A DNA stretch of 64,000 bases, from contig JAYKAV010003362.1 of the NCBI GenBank assembly GCA_035582835.1, positions 195,617-259,616 of the forward strand, written 5' to 3'. The position numbers and the translations under genes were made by a program. Positions 50,330 to 63,425 of the stretch are shown here, in pieces (the stretch's first letter is position 1; every line of letters begins with the position of its first letter). The notes under the pieces were generated by a model. That model did not search any database and had not been told where the DNA came from. It saw only the letters and a program-made list of their open reading frames with translations. Source of the DNA: Phoebastria nigripes (Eukaryota > Chordata > Aves > Procellariiformes > Diomedeidae).

Positions 50330-50870
50330 CAGTCCTGACATCCAAATTTCACAGCAGATGTTGAAAAATTAGAGGGGACCATTGAAGGGATTAAAGGATG
50401 GAAAAGCTTACAGTGGAACAGGTTGAGGTCCTAGAGGTTTTTCACTGTAGTGTAAGTTTTTCCATGAGAGGAAACAGCCTATGGAGCTCGGACTACAACA
50501 ATTATCAAAGACCTGGCTAAGGAAGGACTTGTCCTCATCTACCTACACAAGGAACTTGTCACCCAGGGGAACTTCCCACTAACCATCAAAAGNCAACAAA
50601 ATCAGGTGGCTGAATGCTGAAGCTAGACCACATCAGACTGAAAATGAGATAAAATATTTTTAAAGGAATGGTATTTAATTGCTGGGGCACTTTAAAAAGT
50701 TCTGGTGAATTTCCCGTTGTTGGACTTCTGGACCTATTTTTTCAAGTTTCAAAGTTTTCTAGAAGATAAGCTCTACTTCAAGTCATCTAATTAAACTCTG
50801 AAAAATTCTGGGAAGTCCTATGTTGTTATCACAACAATCACTTCTGGTTTTGAAAACTGTAAGGGCCATG
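50330..50870 (+). mobile_element. ancient CR1/L3-type LINE, sense, end of ORF2 and 3' UTR
   Basis: Landmarks of the L3-like 3' end occur in order: GATGTTGAAAAATTAGAGGG, GATTAAAGGATGGAAAAGCT, TGAAGCTAGACCACATCAGA followed by a CTGAAAATGAGA-like segment, TTCTAGAAGATAAGCTCTAC and TGGGAAGTCCTATG followed by ATCACAACAATCACTTCTGG. It is strongly decayed, with no open frame. The orientation is opposite to the copy at 5.9-7.3 kb. Confidence 0.8.
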
Positions 50871-53800
50871 AATTAAACTGTCATTAATTGTGATTGGTGA
50901 AACACCTCAATCCTCTTGTTTTTCTAGTTTTAATTGCAACTGNTTTTTTTGGTTTCTGCATTTGTATTAAATATAAAACTGCTATATTTTCCAGCTCTGG
51001 TATTTTCTACGCTGCAAAATAAATGTCAGAAAACTGGCTTAAATTGCTACCTGCAAATTTGCTATCAAAACAAAACTTAAAGGAGTGCATTTTTTTATTC
51101 CACTAAAGTTTTCACAAATTACAGGAAATACTGGTGCAAGATAGGTATATTAACACAGTCCCATGTGACACAAGTACAAATAAAATCACTAAATGAAACT
51201 TTTACCTCAAGGTTCATTTCTGGCATTATGAACTGGTTTCATTGTCTAAAGAATAGGAAAAAAAGGATAGTTGGATGTACTTTAGAAGCAAAGGTGACAT
51301 ATATTTTTAGATGAAGTAATCCAAAAACACATTACTGATAAAATTCAATAACTTTATATATACGTATATATTTTTATATACACAAGAGTATGTGCCTAAA
51401 ATGTCTCGTGGTGAAATGCAAACATTTATCACTAAGCCCATTACACATATTTTACAAAATCAACACAGATTTTGAGCAACTTCTTCTTTACATTCACTTC
51501 TACCATTACTTAAACAGCTGTGTCTATACCTTAAGGGGCCAATTCTGGTTCTATTCAAATAAAATTACCATTGGAAGAGAAACAAATTAAACAGGCAAAG
51601 ACACTGCAGGCCTCTACTCACATTGTATTTACCTACCCAGTGCTTGAGCTGGGTTCTGTGTGGTGCTTTAGCTTAGAAGGGACTAAGATCAGCAGAACCC
51701 CCCTCACCACAGGAACTGCCAAGGAATTGCCTTGAGGATAAAACCAAGTCAAATCATAAATGCACTTTAGGATTTTTTGTTATCAGCACAATCACCATCA
51801 ACATCCTCACAACCCACCATTACTAAAAGCAACAGAAACACTGTCATTGTAAAGTGTCACCCAGTTCTGCGACACCAGCACTCTCAATGGTATTGAGAAC
51901 GTCCACTTTCTCACCCCTTGCCTTACTGAACAGATGACCACTCTGTGGACAAAAGCAGCAGATTTAGGGCCCAGAATATTATTAGATACATCGTAATAAA
52001 AAGGATCCTCAGGAAATTTTAAATAATCCTGATGAAGCCACTGGCTCAATTCAAAGTCTATGACATTCTGGGTAAGTAAAGGCAGAAGATCTGGCTCCAA
52101 TCAAACATAAACACAACAGAAATATTTAAACAGAAGTAAGATACAAGTTCAAAATAGGAAAACAGAAGTCTTTATTGTAACGTTAAAAAGCCTTTTGATC
52201 AAATGAGCTTAGCTGCTCACTAAGTGGGCAGGGAGGAGCTCGGTAGGGTGGGCATGAGTCCAGTAGACACTTCTTATCTTTTTTTTTATTTTCACTGGTG
52301 TTAATTTAAAGGAAGTATATTTTTAAAAAAAAGTACCCCAAACACCTTACCTCATTTAGCTGCAGATTCTGGAGTGGAAATCCTTAACTGAGGCAATGGG
52401 AAAGCTGTCTACAGAACAGTAGGTTGGGTAAACACAGGTACTAGGTTATGTCTCCTAAAGACTCCCAGAAGTGAAGATAAATGGATGCGATATTAATTTT
52501 AAAACATTTTGCTGAACACTCAGGCAGCCAATAGGGAAATTCCTTAGGTCACTTCCTGTTCGTTTGATTGGGTCTGCAACGACAACAACCAAGATGAGGT
52601 TGGGAGCATTTGCATAAGGCAGCTCAGTCCTAAGTATTCAAAGAGAACAGGTCTAACCGGGTTACACGCGTGGCTCCAGAACAAAAGAAAAACTCGGTAA
52701 TGGATGAGGGATTGATTTCTTTGTAGTTGTTTTTTTAAGACCATCCCTTTTTTTTTTTTAAATGGAGGTTATTTCAGGTAGATAGGGAGATTATAATTAG
52801 AATGAGGAGAAGTGAAAAGCAGGAATGTCCTAAATTAAAATTAGTCTGTAAATAACATTAGGAGATGCATGGTATGGAATAACCCTGTGCTGGCAGGGAG
52901 GTGGACTGGATGAGCCAATATCATGGGCGCAATTCTTTCTTTTCATACCTTGACCATCCTGCGAAATGCATGAGTCTGCAGAAAGGGGAGTCTCTTGATC
53001 TTCCAGCTTCTCTGAGCATCTGAGAGAAAGTAAAAACAAAATGCGGAAAAAAAATTGTCACTGTGTGTGTATATGGGGTTGAGTATGAAAGCTCAGCTAC
53101 ATGCAGGTTAGCAGGGCAGAGAATCAGCAGATGAGTGCTCAATTTTACATTTCTCTGCTTTTAACCCTTCTAATTCTATAAGATCAGCAGGGGAAAGCTA
53201 AAACTTTCCTTAAGGCACCTGCTCCACAACCCATAGAAGTCAGGCAAAATATTTTTGCTTGTTCCTCTGAGTTGTGGCCTGGGCATTGCATTAGAGGCCT
53301 TTCACTAATTCAGTCATCAGTTCAACTGTCAACTGGGATGAAGTGCAAGGAAAGGCTGTTTCTTCATGGAAGATCTGTGCTTGCAGGAGAGTTCTAAGAG
53401 TTGTGAATCCAAAGTTTTCCTTGACCATGTGTGAGTTACCCCTCCAGCTTGCAACCATGAACCTGAGCAGGAAACAAAGTGCCTAAATGAAAATACAAAC
53501 ACTCATCTGTTTCTCATTATTTCACTAGTCAGAAAAGGCATCGAACATGAAAACAGCTAAAAATGGGATAACATAGGAAGGTTCTGAGGTTTCATTAATT
53601 TGTATGCATAAAACACAAGAAGTGCTGAATATTTTTATACAGTGACTGTTCAGTGGTCTGTTTGAAGTGAATTTTCCAGTCTTTGTTCACTTTTGGTTCC
53701 AGGGCTCATCATAAATCTCCCTCCTGACAGATGCTGACAAGCATTCTCAGTGCTAGATTTGCCAAGCACAGGGAATGAATTGTCCTTCAACATCCAAAGA

Positions 53801-56800
53801 TACTATTAATTATTAATCAAGGTTCATTGTCAGTGTAGGGGAAATATTTCATACCTGTTATTTATGCTGAACCTGATTTCAAGATAAATAGTGGATCTCA
53901 GACTCAAGGAATGTCACCTTTGTTCCTATCATCCACACTAACACCATTAAATTAAAACATGAGTTGCTTTTGTTCACAGAGATAACGTGTACAAGTGTTG
54001 CTTGGGAAGATCCCGTCGTTTTTCACCCAGATTACAGTCAAGTTCCTGCAATGGCTGCTCACCTTGATTCTCACCTGTCAAAGAAAGTTGTCCTTGAGGA
54101 AGAAGTAAGGCTGTAAATGTCCGTCTTGGAGAGCAGTATTGTCTTGTAGTTAGAACACCAAGGGTTAAGGATGTCACTGAAAACATCTAGGCAACTGTTT
54201 GGAGTTTTCATAAGTAAGTCTAGTACTCATAAGATTTCTCTAAGCATTCATGTCACTGAGTCTAAGTATTTGCATAGCAGGTCATGTCTTGGTGAGTATT
54301 TATACTAAAGCTTTCATCATCAAAATAATGTCTTATCATCATATCAGCATGAATGATCAATCCAGAGCAGGAAAACAGGAAAAAACTAAGAAGTAAGCAA
54401 AGAATGAGAAAGCAATAAAGAGCACTTCCCTTCCCAAGAAGGACATCTTTAACAAGGAACCCACCTTTTACATCGTTCCACCAAGCTAAACACGGGAAAT
54501 TAAAAAGTCACACTGAAATACATCTCATCCGTATGCTGCATAAGCACCACAGGAGGATGTGACCACTGGATCTCAACTTAGCAAGGGAAATCAGACTTTT
54601 CCTACGGCTAGAAAGGACACCAGCAAAAGCGAAGAAATTTGGCTCAAATATTGTACTTAGACTGGTGTGTCACTTTCTGTTTGTGTGGCTGTAAGCCTTT
54701 TCTGTCTCAGCTCCCAAGGGCAGAGACAGCTCTGGTTGCTAAGACCCAGAATACTTCCAGACAGACAAAAAAGCATATTGTACCAACAGGTCTGGGCAAG
54801 GTGAGGCTAACTTGGCCGGCACACCAGCATGCATTATTTAGTAGTGTGCTATTTTCAAAGGCAGGGTGCCACACAGGGTGGTGGCTCCTTAAATTTACTG
54901 CCCTGCCTGGCCAGCTATGCTGCCCCCATGCTCCCAAGTATGCTTATTGACACTTACATGTGGTTCAGCACAGAGAGGATTACGGGTGGCTTTTGGAGAC
55001 AGGCAGACCTTTCCCTCTGCATATCCTTCTCCAGCACTGCAGCCACAAAATTAACATGATTTTGGTCCCCACACAATTCTAGGTGGCAGAGAAAACATGA
55101 AAACCTCTATAATTAGGAGCTAGGAGGCCACATTCACAGTATGGCAGAAGTGTCAGTGCAGATTCCCAGAATGAATTTAATTATAGCCATCAAGCATCGA
55201 GGAAATTATCTAAATCTGTCTAGATTCTTAAATTGGCGTCTGTTACTGTAGTGTCTGACACCTGATGAAAACAGAGAACAAATGTATGGTAATTTCTACT
55301 TTTTCATTAATATTAATCTCTGCTTCATTTGTTAAATTCAAGTGGAATATCAAAAGGAGAGTGTAATAGGCTGATATGTAGGTTAGACATGCCAAGCAAT
55401 CGGAGAATTCAGGGTATGATGTTCCTGCCTTCATTCTGTTGCAGCAAAATCAGAAGTGATTCATAAAGTTTGCTGTAAAATAATACACTTTCTGTAAAAA
55501 CATCACTAGAGAAGCCAGAAGGAGCAGGATGGATGCTATTTCCAAACTGTGTTCAATGTTATAGGCAAGCACCACCTATTACTAAGGTTGCCCATTATTT
55601 AAGCTTGCAAGAACTTATAATTTTTTCTTTACAGTTTGCCAAATTCTAGCCCTTAGCTGTTTGGCTAAATTGAAATTTTCAATTATGGGTATTTGCTTTG
55701 CAACAAAATTTTGAATAATTGTCATCCATAATAGTGTATGTTTTTCCAATAAATTAAAAAAGACAGGGGAAAAAATGCTGTTCTTTGTATTCATAGTAAA
55801 AAATATTCCTGCCTTTTCTTTGGAAAGCTCAGGAACATTATGTTTGAAGCAAGGACTGATTACAACAGGCTGTCGAGTTAAGGGCATGCTATTTACCATT
55901 CCAAATAAAATCCAAACAAAATTAGCCAGTTTAAAGCTCATTGAAAATCATAGCCCACATAATGGATTCCATGATGCTGCAGCTTCCTGCAGCTTCCTTC
56001 TGCACTGAGCGTTCTCCACTTCCTGGCTTCACAGGGCTTTCCCAGCAGCTAACAAAAGCTATTGCTGTGCGTCCACCCTCCTGAAAAGGCAGATTTTCCA
56101 GTGAGTCCCCCATTTGGCCCAGCAGCTACTATCAGTACAGCTGGCAGAAGTCTATACAGAGGGTTAAATTCATGAGCTTAACCCACAGGATACTCAATGC
56201 TGAAACATCTATCTTTGCACATCACTTATTCAAAACCTAGAAACCCTACACAAGAAACAGAACTAGAAGAACATTATTAACATTGTGACAAGTTAGGAGG
56301 TACTGTACTTAAGACACAGACAAGATGGTACTTATTTGAAGAGAAGCTAGCCAATACTATGCATTCAGGGAGTGGCCCTGAGCTGTATTTGCTGCACATG
56401 AATCAAACGTGCTCTGAAAACTTCTATTCATTTCCTCATGAGTTTCCTTGTAGTGTTCATTCTCATGGTATTTGAGGTATTATAGTAACACAATTATTTA
56501 TAACGTAAATAAACATTTAATATATGTACATTAGTGTATTACATTATATTAATGCATTAGGACTAATATTACAGTATTAGCACCAAAACATTTATTTATC
56601 TTTATGTTTCCCTAGTGAGGTGAGAAGGTAATAATTTATTATGCCTATTTTAATGGGAATCCTAAAAAGATCAAGATAAAGGTGTTTAATAATTCAAGGT
56701 ATCCAGTCTGAGATGCCTAAGCATGATGTATTTAGAGCACTTGCTATTCTATAGTTATGTGAAGTACTGAAAGCACAGCTCCCGTTCACTTCCATTTCAG

Positions 56801-59800
56801 ATCTTAGCACTTAGCAGTTCTGTAAATCAGACTCCTTTTCTCCCAGAAAAGAAGAAAAAAATTCTTTTTTTCTTTTGAATATGAACAAATGGTGCCATCA
56901 GTCTAGAAAATAGCTTAAGCATTTTGTCTGGATTTTTCCAAACATATTCAACCTCAAGCAAAAGCCCATTATAGCTCTGCTGGTCACCATTTGGGTAAAT
57001 TGTAAGTAAAGGTAGTAACGATGAGGAGCTAGGCAATGCTCACAAGAAACTACCAGCTTTGCATACAATTCTATGAAGATTCAATTTCTAAACCAATACA
57101 GCTATGTATGTTAATAATTCTTCAGTTTCTTCATATACATCCCAGTCATCAGACAGACCCTAACTTGCTGTAAACTGGAAACGATGAACTGGAAGTAATG
57201 GAGTAACAAAGCCCCTTGGTTCTGTACGTTCTCCTGATGAAAAGGAGATGTCCTGCAAATCCAGATATGCCTCAAAAGGGGTACTGGACAACCTGATGAA
57301 CAAAGGGATAAAAACAAGCCCCCTCAAATTCCTTCCCCAGCAAAGCCAGCTGCCAGCCAGAAAGTACCACCTAAGCACTCTTCTCCTGCTCCTGGGGAGG
57401 AGCCTTCATCTTGACCCTTTGGTCTGATTTCCATACATCACAGCTCAAGGGATGGACATTTTCTTGGAAACGCCACAGTGTTTTCTCTTATCATGGCAGT
57501 CTAAAGGTAAAGAAAAGACAAAATCCAGTGTGCATCTGTTAATTTAAGGACTTGTAGGAAAAAATATACAAGAATCTCTGCAAGGATCACTGCAAAACTG
57601 TCCATGCTCTGAGAGAGAAATTAACAGAAAAAAACCATAGACAACTGCACTGAGAAATAGAATGGGAATAGGGTAGAAACCAAATAAAATTATAAATAAC
57701 AAGTTAAGTTTTCCATAGAAAAGATAAGGGCAACAAAGAACTAGAAGGAACCAGCAGGGCAATTGAATTGCTTACACAAACACTGAAAGAAAAAAAATGC
57801 AAATCCTAGAGAGAATATAGGCTTATTATTAATTATGTGTTTGTTTTGGTCTCCTCGGTGTGCAGGTCAAACCAACGCAATGTAACAGTGCAGTGGCATC
57901 CAGCCACTCCTTTGTGCAAGAGCTTTGTTGCTCAAACTGTTGGGAGTAAATTCATATGAGAAATGGGGAGAGAGATATTAATATTAATAAATAATGTCTG
58001 TGGCAAATAAAAAGATANGTAGCACTGAGGAGACCATTAAAGCCAGTGCAGCATCAGTTGTGTTTTGCTTCTCATTTGAAAGAAAAATTTGAAAAAATTA
58101 TAAGGAGTCAACAGGACCAATTGGTAAGAAACTATTTATAAGACTATTTTCTGCCCATGCAGATGCCTGATGCAGTTCCATGGATTTCTGTGAGGTTTTG
58201 GCAATGTATATCTAACAGCATTTTATATAGTTGTGTTTATTGTCTTTTCAGGAGTTTAAAAATTTATTATGAGGCTATACTGACTGTGCAATGATGCTTC
58301 AGAGAAAAAGCTTCGTAACTATCCAGTAGTAGGTGTTAAACAACAAGCAGGGCAAAATGACCTAATGGGTCTTTTCTATCTGTTGTGGTTTGAATCTCTT
58401 AGCAAACACCTTGATGCTGCCAGGACCAAAGAAAAACAAAACCTTTGATTTTTGAGAACATAAAACTATCTCTCACTGAATGCAAACACAAAGTAATGCA
58501 CAAAGATAAACAAAGGAACACAAATATGGTGAGATAAACTTTTAGCAGGGCTCAAATACTTTTCCTGTTACATTCATAAACCAGGACATTATAAAACCAC
58601 AGGGGCCAGGAGCAGCACAACCATTCCTATGACTGTTGCACCTCTCGCTCCCTAAATTGGTGAATATAGAAGTATGTTTGTGCTAGGACAATTTGTAACT
58701 ACAAACCACTATGCAATCTCCCAGGTGCCACTGATTCACAGAGATAGGAACTGGAGCACAGCTATAGAGCTTAGAAGAGGTCTTGTGTCATGTGGATACC
58801 TTGTTATTGAGCTACAAATATAAGAAAAAGTGGGGATAAGCACTGTAGGTTGGCTGGACAAGAGTTCAAGTTCATTCCTGCACTTAGGTCCTCATCAGTG
58901 ACTCTGCATGTGTATTTCACTATGGCATTTTATATACAGCATATAATGTCAAACCTTTTAGGAAACCTACAAATGTGTAAATAGCTCCCAGCTGCAGAAT
59001 GCCGATTCTAACAGTGTTTCTTACCAAATTAACCTTTTCCCAGTTTAAGTGTGTTGGATCCCCTAAAGGCCTGCTGGGGTCTTTGTAAATCTAAATGGTT
59101 TGAACATTCCCTAACTTAAAAGCTGTTCAGAGGAGAGGATTTGATTTGAGATAATCTCCAGCAGACACCTACAAGGAGCATGCATGGTTTCTTTTATGTG
59201 CTGGGAAAGCAGGAAATTAAAAAGTAAGGACAACAGGCTGCCAAAAGACCAGTTATGTGTCATAAGGACAGATCAAGGAGCCAATAAAATGGGAAAGAAA
59301 AGGGATGGCAGGGCCAGTTATGAGAAAATGGAAATTGTTCACACTGTAATCAACTACTTTTCAAGGCAGTCACCCTTGTAATCCATACAGCATGGCAAGA
59401 TGAAATAGAGTTGAGGAGTCAAGGGCACCCCTGGACACAAATACCTATGTCCAGATTTAGATCAAAAGCAGTTCAAGGACGGGATGGCACAACACAGGTC
59501 CTAACTGAGAATACAGAGACAGACAGGTTGGGGTGCAGAGCGTCTGACTGGGAGATTATGGATTTGATTAGTTATGAGGAATCTATGGCACCAGTGCTGC
59601 TCCCCTGGATTGCTTAAGCAGGAATACGCCCAACAGAGACCCACGGCAGCATGAATATGTGGGTGACCAAGTTCTTCAATGTGAGCTTCTCACTCTTCAT
59701 GACTTTGAAGAGTAATAAGATTCTGTATGAGTGCATTTTCATGCACGTCTGCATGCATGTGGGTGAGCATTGCATGACTGAATGACTGAGGAGGGGATAA

Positions 59801-62182
59801 AGTAAGAAACTCATTATGCATATGTCTCTCTTGGTGCATAAATGTGAGCTGAGTGCATTCAAATGGGTACATTCATGTATTTGGGAAAGGCTATTAAAGA
59901 AGCCTCCAAGATTTCAGCATTTAGAGTCAGGGAGTGGATGCATCTGCCATAAGGCTTCACAGAAATGAATGAAGGGGTCTAAGAACTGCATAGGTACAAA
60001 GGACATTAAAAACCCAACCCTTCATGGTTCAAGTTAGCCTTAGGAATCATACCAGAACAGATCTTTTGGGGAAATGTCAAAGCAAGCAGCTACCTGCAAG
60101 ACAGCATGAGGTGTGAACAATTCATAGGTTAACTTCCAGTCTTTGTGATTATGAGAGGATTTCCTTTGCTAGCATCTGAGTGGGGGAGTGAGGGTTAACC
60201 CTTGAACATAGCTATAGCAGGCAAACCTTTCCAAACCAGTTTATCCCAACTCCAATATCTACACAATGCTCAGTGCCCGTGAGGTGCAAATATCAGGTTT
60301 ATGATTAACTGTGTTAAAATTCCACGGAACTGCAAGTACTTTTATTTGTTGGTATAATGAAATTGAAACAATGCACCCTTTCCTTACTATACTTTCACTT
60401 TGCTAGCAGTTAAAAGGAAATCTTTCAGTAGATATATGTGCCATATCCTTATATGTCCCAAGAGTTTCCGTCACATCCCTTAGTTGTACATACCAGTACA
60501 CTATCTGCCAGGGAATATGCATGTTCAATGGATGTGTGACCAGGGCAAATATTGTTCTACTGGAGACGGAGGATAGACTAAGCAAATATTTTACACTGAC
60601 CTCAGAGAAAGTCAGCTGGTTCCCACTACAAAACTTGCACTGTGGAGCAGATACGTTTGCTAAGCAGGACATAAATAGGACTTCAGAGGCCTGGGTTATT
60701 CCTCCGGGTTCTGCAACAGCCTTTCAGCAATTTGTCTCTTTAGATCTATCTAGTCTATGAGGTAACTTTTCTTGAAACGATGTAACACTATAAAGATGAA
60801 TGCATTCCTGTTTGTGAGACATTCCAAGTTTCAGTGGATGTGTCTAGATATGAAGACTTTACAGAGTTAAGTAGGGACCCCATAAAAAAAAAGGTCTTGC
60901 ATGTACCAGACTATTGTACTAGCGCCTATCATGCTAGTTAAACTTGAGAGGCACAGAAGTTCAGCCCTTGTCCTTAGAGTTCTGCTGCACTAGTCTTTGA
61001 GGTGGGCTGTCCGTGTCTGATAGCTATAATATTATCCAGATACCTTTTACTCTGCAAAGATTTCATTTTTCTAATCCTTACATTTGGCACATTGTTCCCA
61101 GCTGGAAGTACATACACATCCTATTTGCCAGGAGAAGGGGCCAATTTTATTCAGCTATGTGGTTCTTTGATCAGTGAGCACTGAAGAGCTGCATTTGCCT
61201 TTTACCAACCAGGCTGTTAAATCATGGAAAGTGACGATGCGAACAATATCACAGGTACTGCAGTGAGGCACACTGGCATGAAGCTGGCACTTCATCACCC
61301 CTGTACAGGGTTACTATGCAATATTGCATTACTCAGAATTAATTACTTGAATTATTTAGAAAGAAATACCTTCTCCCAGGTTTCTCCTATGCCCTTTCTG
61401 AAATGGATTTTAGCAGCTGGCATGGTGCATCTGTGGGAGGAAAGAATGAGAAAAATTGTAGTGACTTTACCAGGACTCATTCTGTGGCTTGCAAACTAGA
61501 CTCAGTGACCCACAGCAACACAGCCCTGAATTTCAAAGGAGCGAGGCTCTCCTTGAGCTGCTCCCTGTTCTTCTAGTAAGCCAGCAAAAGCCTTGGAGCT
61601 GGAGTTGTGATCTTCAGGAAATTCCACCACTGGTCTCATGCCCTGCAGGCAATCCTTCTACTTACATGCAGTTTCCACAGGAGAACTCTACAAGCTTATT
61701 TTGTGTGAAAGTAATTCTATTTAAGTGCCAGGATGTATTAACAGGCAGCAATGCCTGCTGCAATCAACCTAGTAGTGGGAGTCAATCCCCCCAAAGGAGT
61801 GAAGTGAGCTGCTGATTAAGCAGACAGGTGGCTTTACCATGCACCTCCACACACATACACACATTGCAGAAATGCCTCTTAAGAGCATACCTGAAAGAAG
61901 CACCTATGGAGCAGCCACATCTGGAGGAAAGAATGGACACAGTCTTTAAGACGATTTCTGTTCTAGGAGATTGCACCATTGCTACTAAAATGAATTGCCT
62001 ATTCTGTCATGACTGCCAATTACATAATTTAGTTATTGNTCTTGATGATCTAATCTAAATGGTGACTGGCACAACATGCTTACGTCGGAGCATTCTTGGA
62101 TATGGACAGAAAATGCACAAAAAGCATGTTCTTGGATGACAACACAGCTACATGGGGAAGCGTGTTAATATGCCCAGGACTT
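50871..62182. other. non-coding DNA, no gene seen
   Basis: Contains the CR1 end remnant at 52.9 kb and otherwise unrecognised AT-rich sequence. A 97-codon minus-strand open frame at 52100-51807 looks moderately protein-like but matches nothing I know. A possible CR1 3' end remnant near 58.34-58.40 kb (AAAATGACCTAATGGGTCTT) is too short to call. Confidence 0.5.
52870..52940 (+). mobile_element. CR1 3' end remnant, sense
   Basis: CCTGTGCTGGCAGGGAGGTG followed by GACTGGATGAGCC matches the sense CR1 3' UTR segment (...CAGGGAGTTGGACTAGATGA...). Only about 70 bp are recognisable. Confidence 0.6.
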
Positions 62183-62262
62183 AGAAAAGAAGAAAAGGAG
62201 AGGAGAAGAAAAGGAAAGAGAAAAAAAAAAAAAAAAAAAGAGAAAGCAGGGAGAAGGGGGAG
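62183..62262. repeat. 80-bp polypurine tract with A19
   Basis: A/G only, apart from one C at 62247: GA-rich blocks, then A19 at 62221-62239, then GA/G5. Such tracts are prone to slippage and can form triplex DNA. Confidence 0.9.
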
Positions 62263-62342
62263 TTTCAACTTATGGACTGTATAGGAAATGGTACAGTCAC
62301 TTCCTGTATTTCTTTTCTTCACCGTACGCTTGGATGTATTTA

Positions 62343-62720
62343 TTTCATAGGAAAATTCAGGTTGGAAGGGACCTCAGGAGGTCTCTACTTCAACCTCCTG
62401 CTCAAACCACAGTCANGTAAGTGATCAGACCAGGTTGCTATAGGCTTTAGGGCTTTATTTGTCCCTCTAAATCAGTTCCTTGATCAATCAGGTGTATTCC
62501 ATGAACTGAAAATACTATTATAACTACCATTGTAACTAGTCTATCATCTAGACTAGTTTTAAGAGTTCCTAAGGCTGGTACTTGTACCTCTTTCTTTACA
62601 AGTCTATTCAATGATTTATCACATTCTGGTGAGAAGCTTATCCTAGTCATCTGGCTCAGTTTTGCCCTGCTCATGTTCAGCCATATGCTTCAGTTATAAT
62701 CCACTGTCATATTCCTCTTG
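62343..62720 (-). mobile_element. CR1/L3-type 3' UTR, antisense
   Basis: CATAGG then AGGTTGGAAGGGACCTCAGG, and CAACCTCCTGCTCAAACCAC, are the antisense 3' end of a CR1. The following GTTTTAAGAGTTCCTAAGGC, ATTCAATGATTTATCACATT and TTTTGCCCTGCTCATGTTCA fit the interior of old CR1/L3 3' regions. The first 100 bp are best preserved and the right limit is approximate. Confidence 0.7.
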
Positions 62721-62855
62721 CCATGTCACTTCATCTTCTAAACTGTACATCATATCCCTTTTCACATCTCCAATAATGCTATATGTAGAGGCACTGAGGC
62801 ACCATGAAATCCAGTGTCCGTAAGGGTACAAGTTAAAAGCAAGCAGCCACCATGA

Positions 62856-62891
62856 ACTATACACAACTGCTCATGTGCAGTTGTGTATAGT
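62856..62891. repeat. perfect 15-bp inverted repeat (hairpin), 6-nt loop
   Basis: The left arm ACTATACACAACTGC (62856-62870) and right arm GCAGTTGTGTATAGT (62877-62891) are exact reverse complements separated by TCATGT. An A-rich run (GAAAAAATAACAG) follows. The function is unknown. Confidence 0.9.
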
Positions 62892-63408
62892 GAAAAAATA
62901 ACAGAAGCAAATTCCCTTGAAAACGATGGTTAATTATTCGTGAATCCATCCACTGCTGAATATCACCTTCAGCATTTTTCTCCATGTAGCATAGTTGCAT
63001 AGAACAAGCTCCATTCCCAGCACCAGCGCTCATTCCTGGAAAAATCAATGGCAGTCAAGGCAGGTAAGCCAAAGTATGTTCATACATGGATTCATCACTC
63101 ATTGAAAGATAGAACGAAAAAGAAATTATACTAGAACTTGCAGGTATCAGCAGTCTTACCATTCCAAGCATTCATCATCTTAACACCATTACATATGAAA
63201 TTAATGTGAGTTTCTAATGACATAATTCTTCAAGAAATGTGGGGGTTTTACAGTAATAAGAAACACAGGATGTATGTCTTAACATCCTAGCATAAAATAT
63301 TTGGTATGCAAGTTCTAAGTCAGGAACTTAATCCTCCTGTTTGCTGACATTGACTTATTATTATTATTATTAAAATAATGAAAAAGATGGAGGGACAGGG
63401 GTGGGGGG

Positions 63409-63425
63409 GGAGAGAGAGAGAGAGA
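63409..63425. repeat. (GA)n microsatellite preceded by G8
   Basis: GTGGGGGGGG followed by AGAGAGAGAGAGAGA, then CTGGC. A simple purine repeat in intergenic DNA. Confidence 0.85.

Noticed and set aside
58340..58400. Possible CR1 3' end (ATGACCTAATGGGTCTTTTC)
   Set aside because: Only about 25 bp of weak similarity, too short to call.
61489..61815. 108-codon plus-strand frame
   Set aside because: No recognisable domain or family, and the neighbouring overlapping frame is equally long, as expected by chance.
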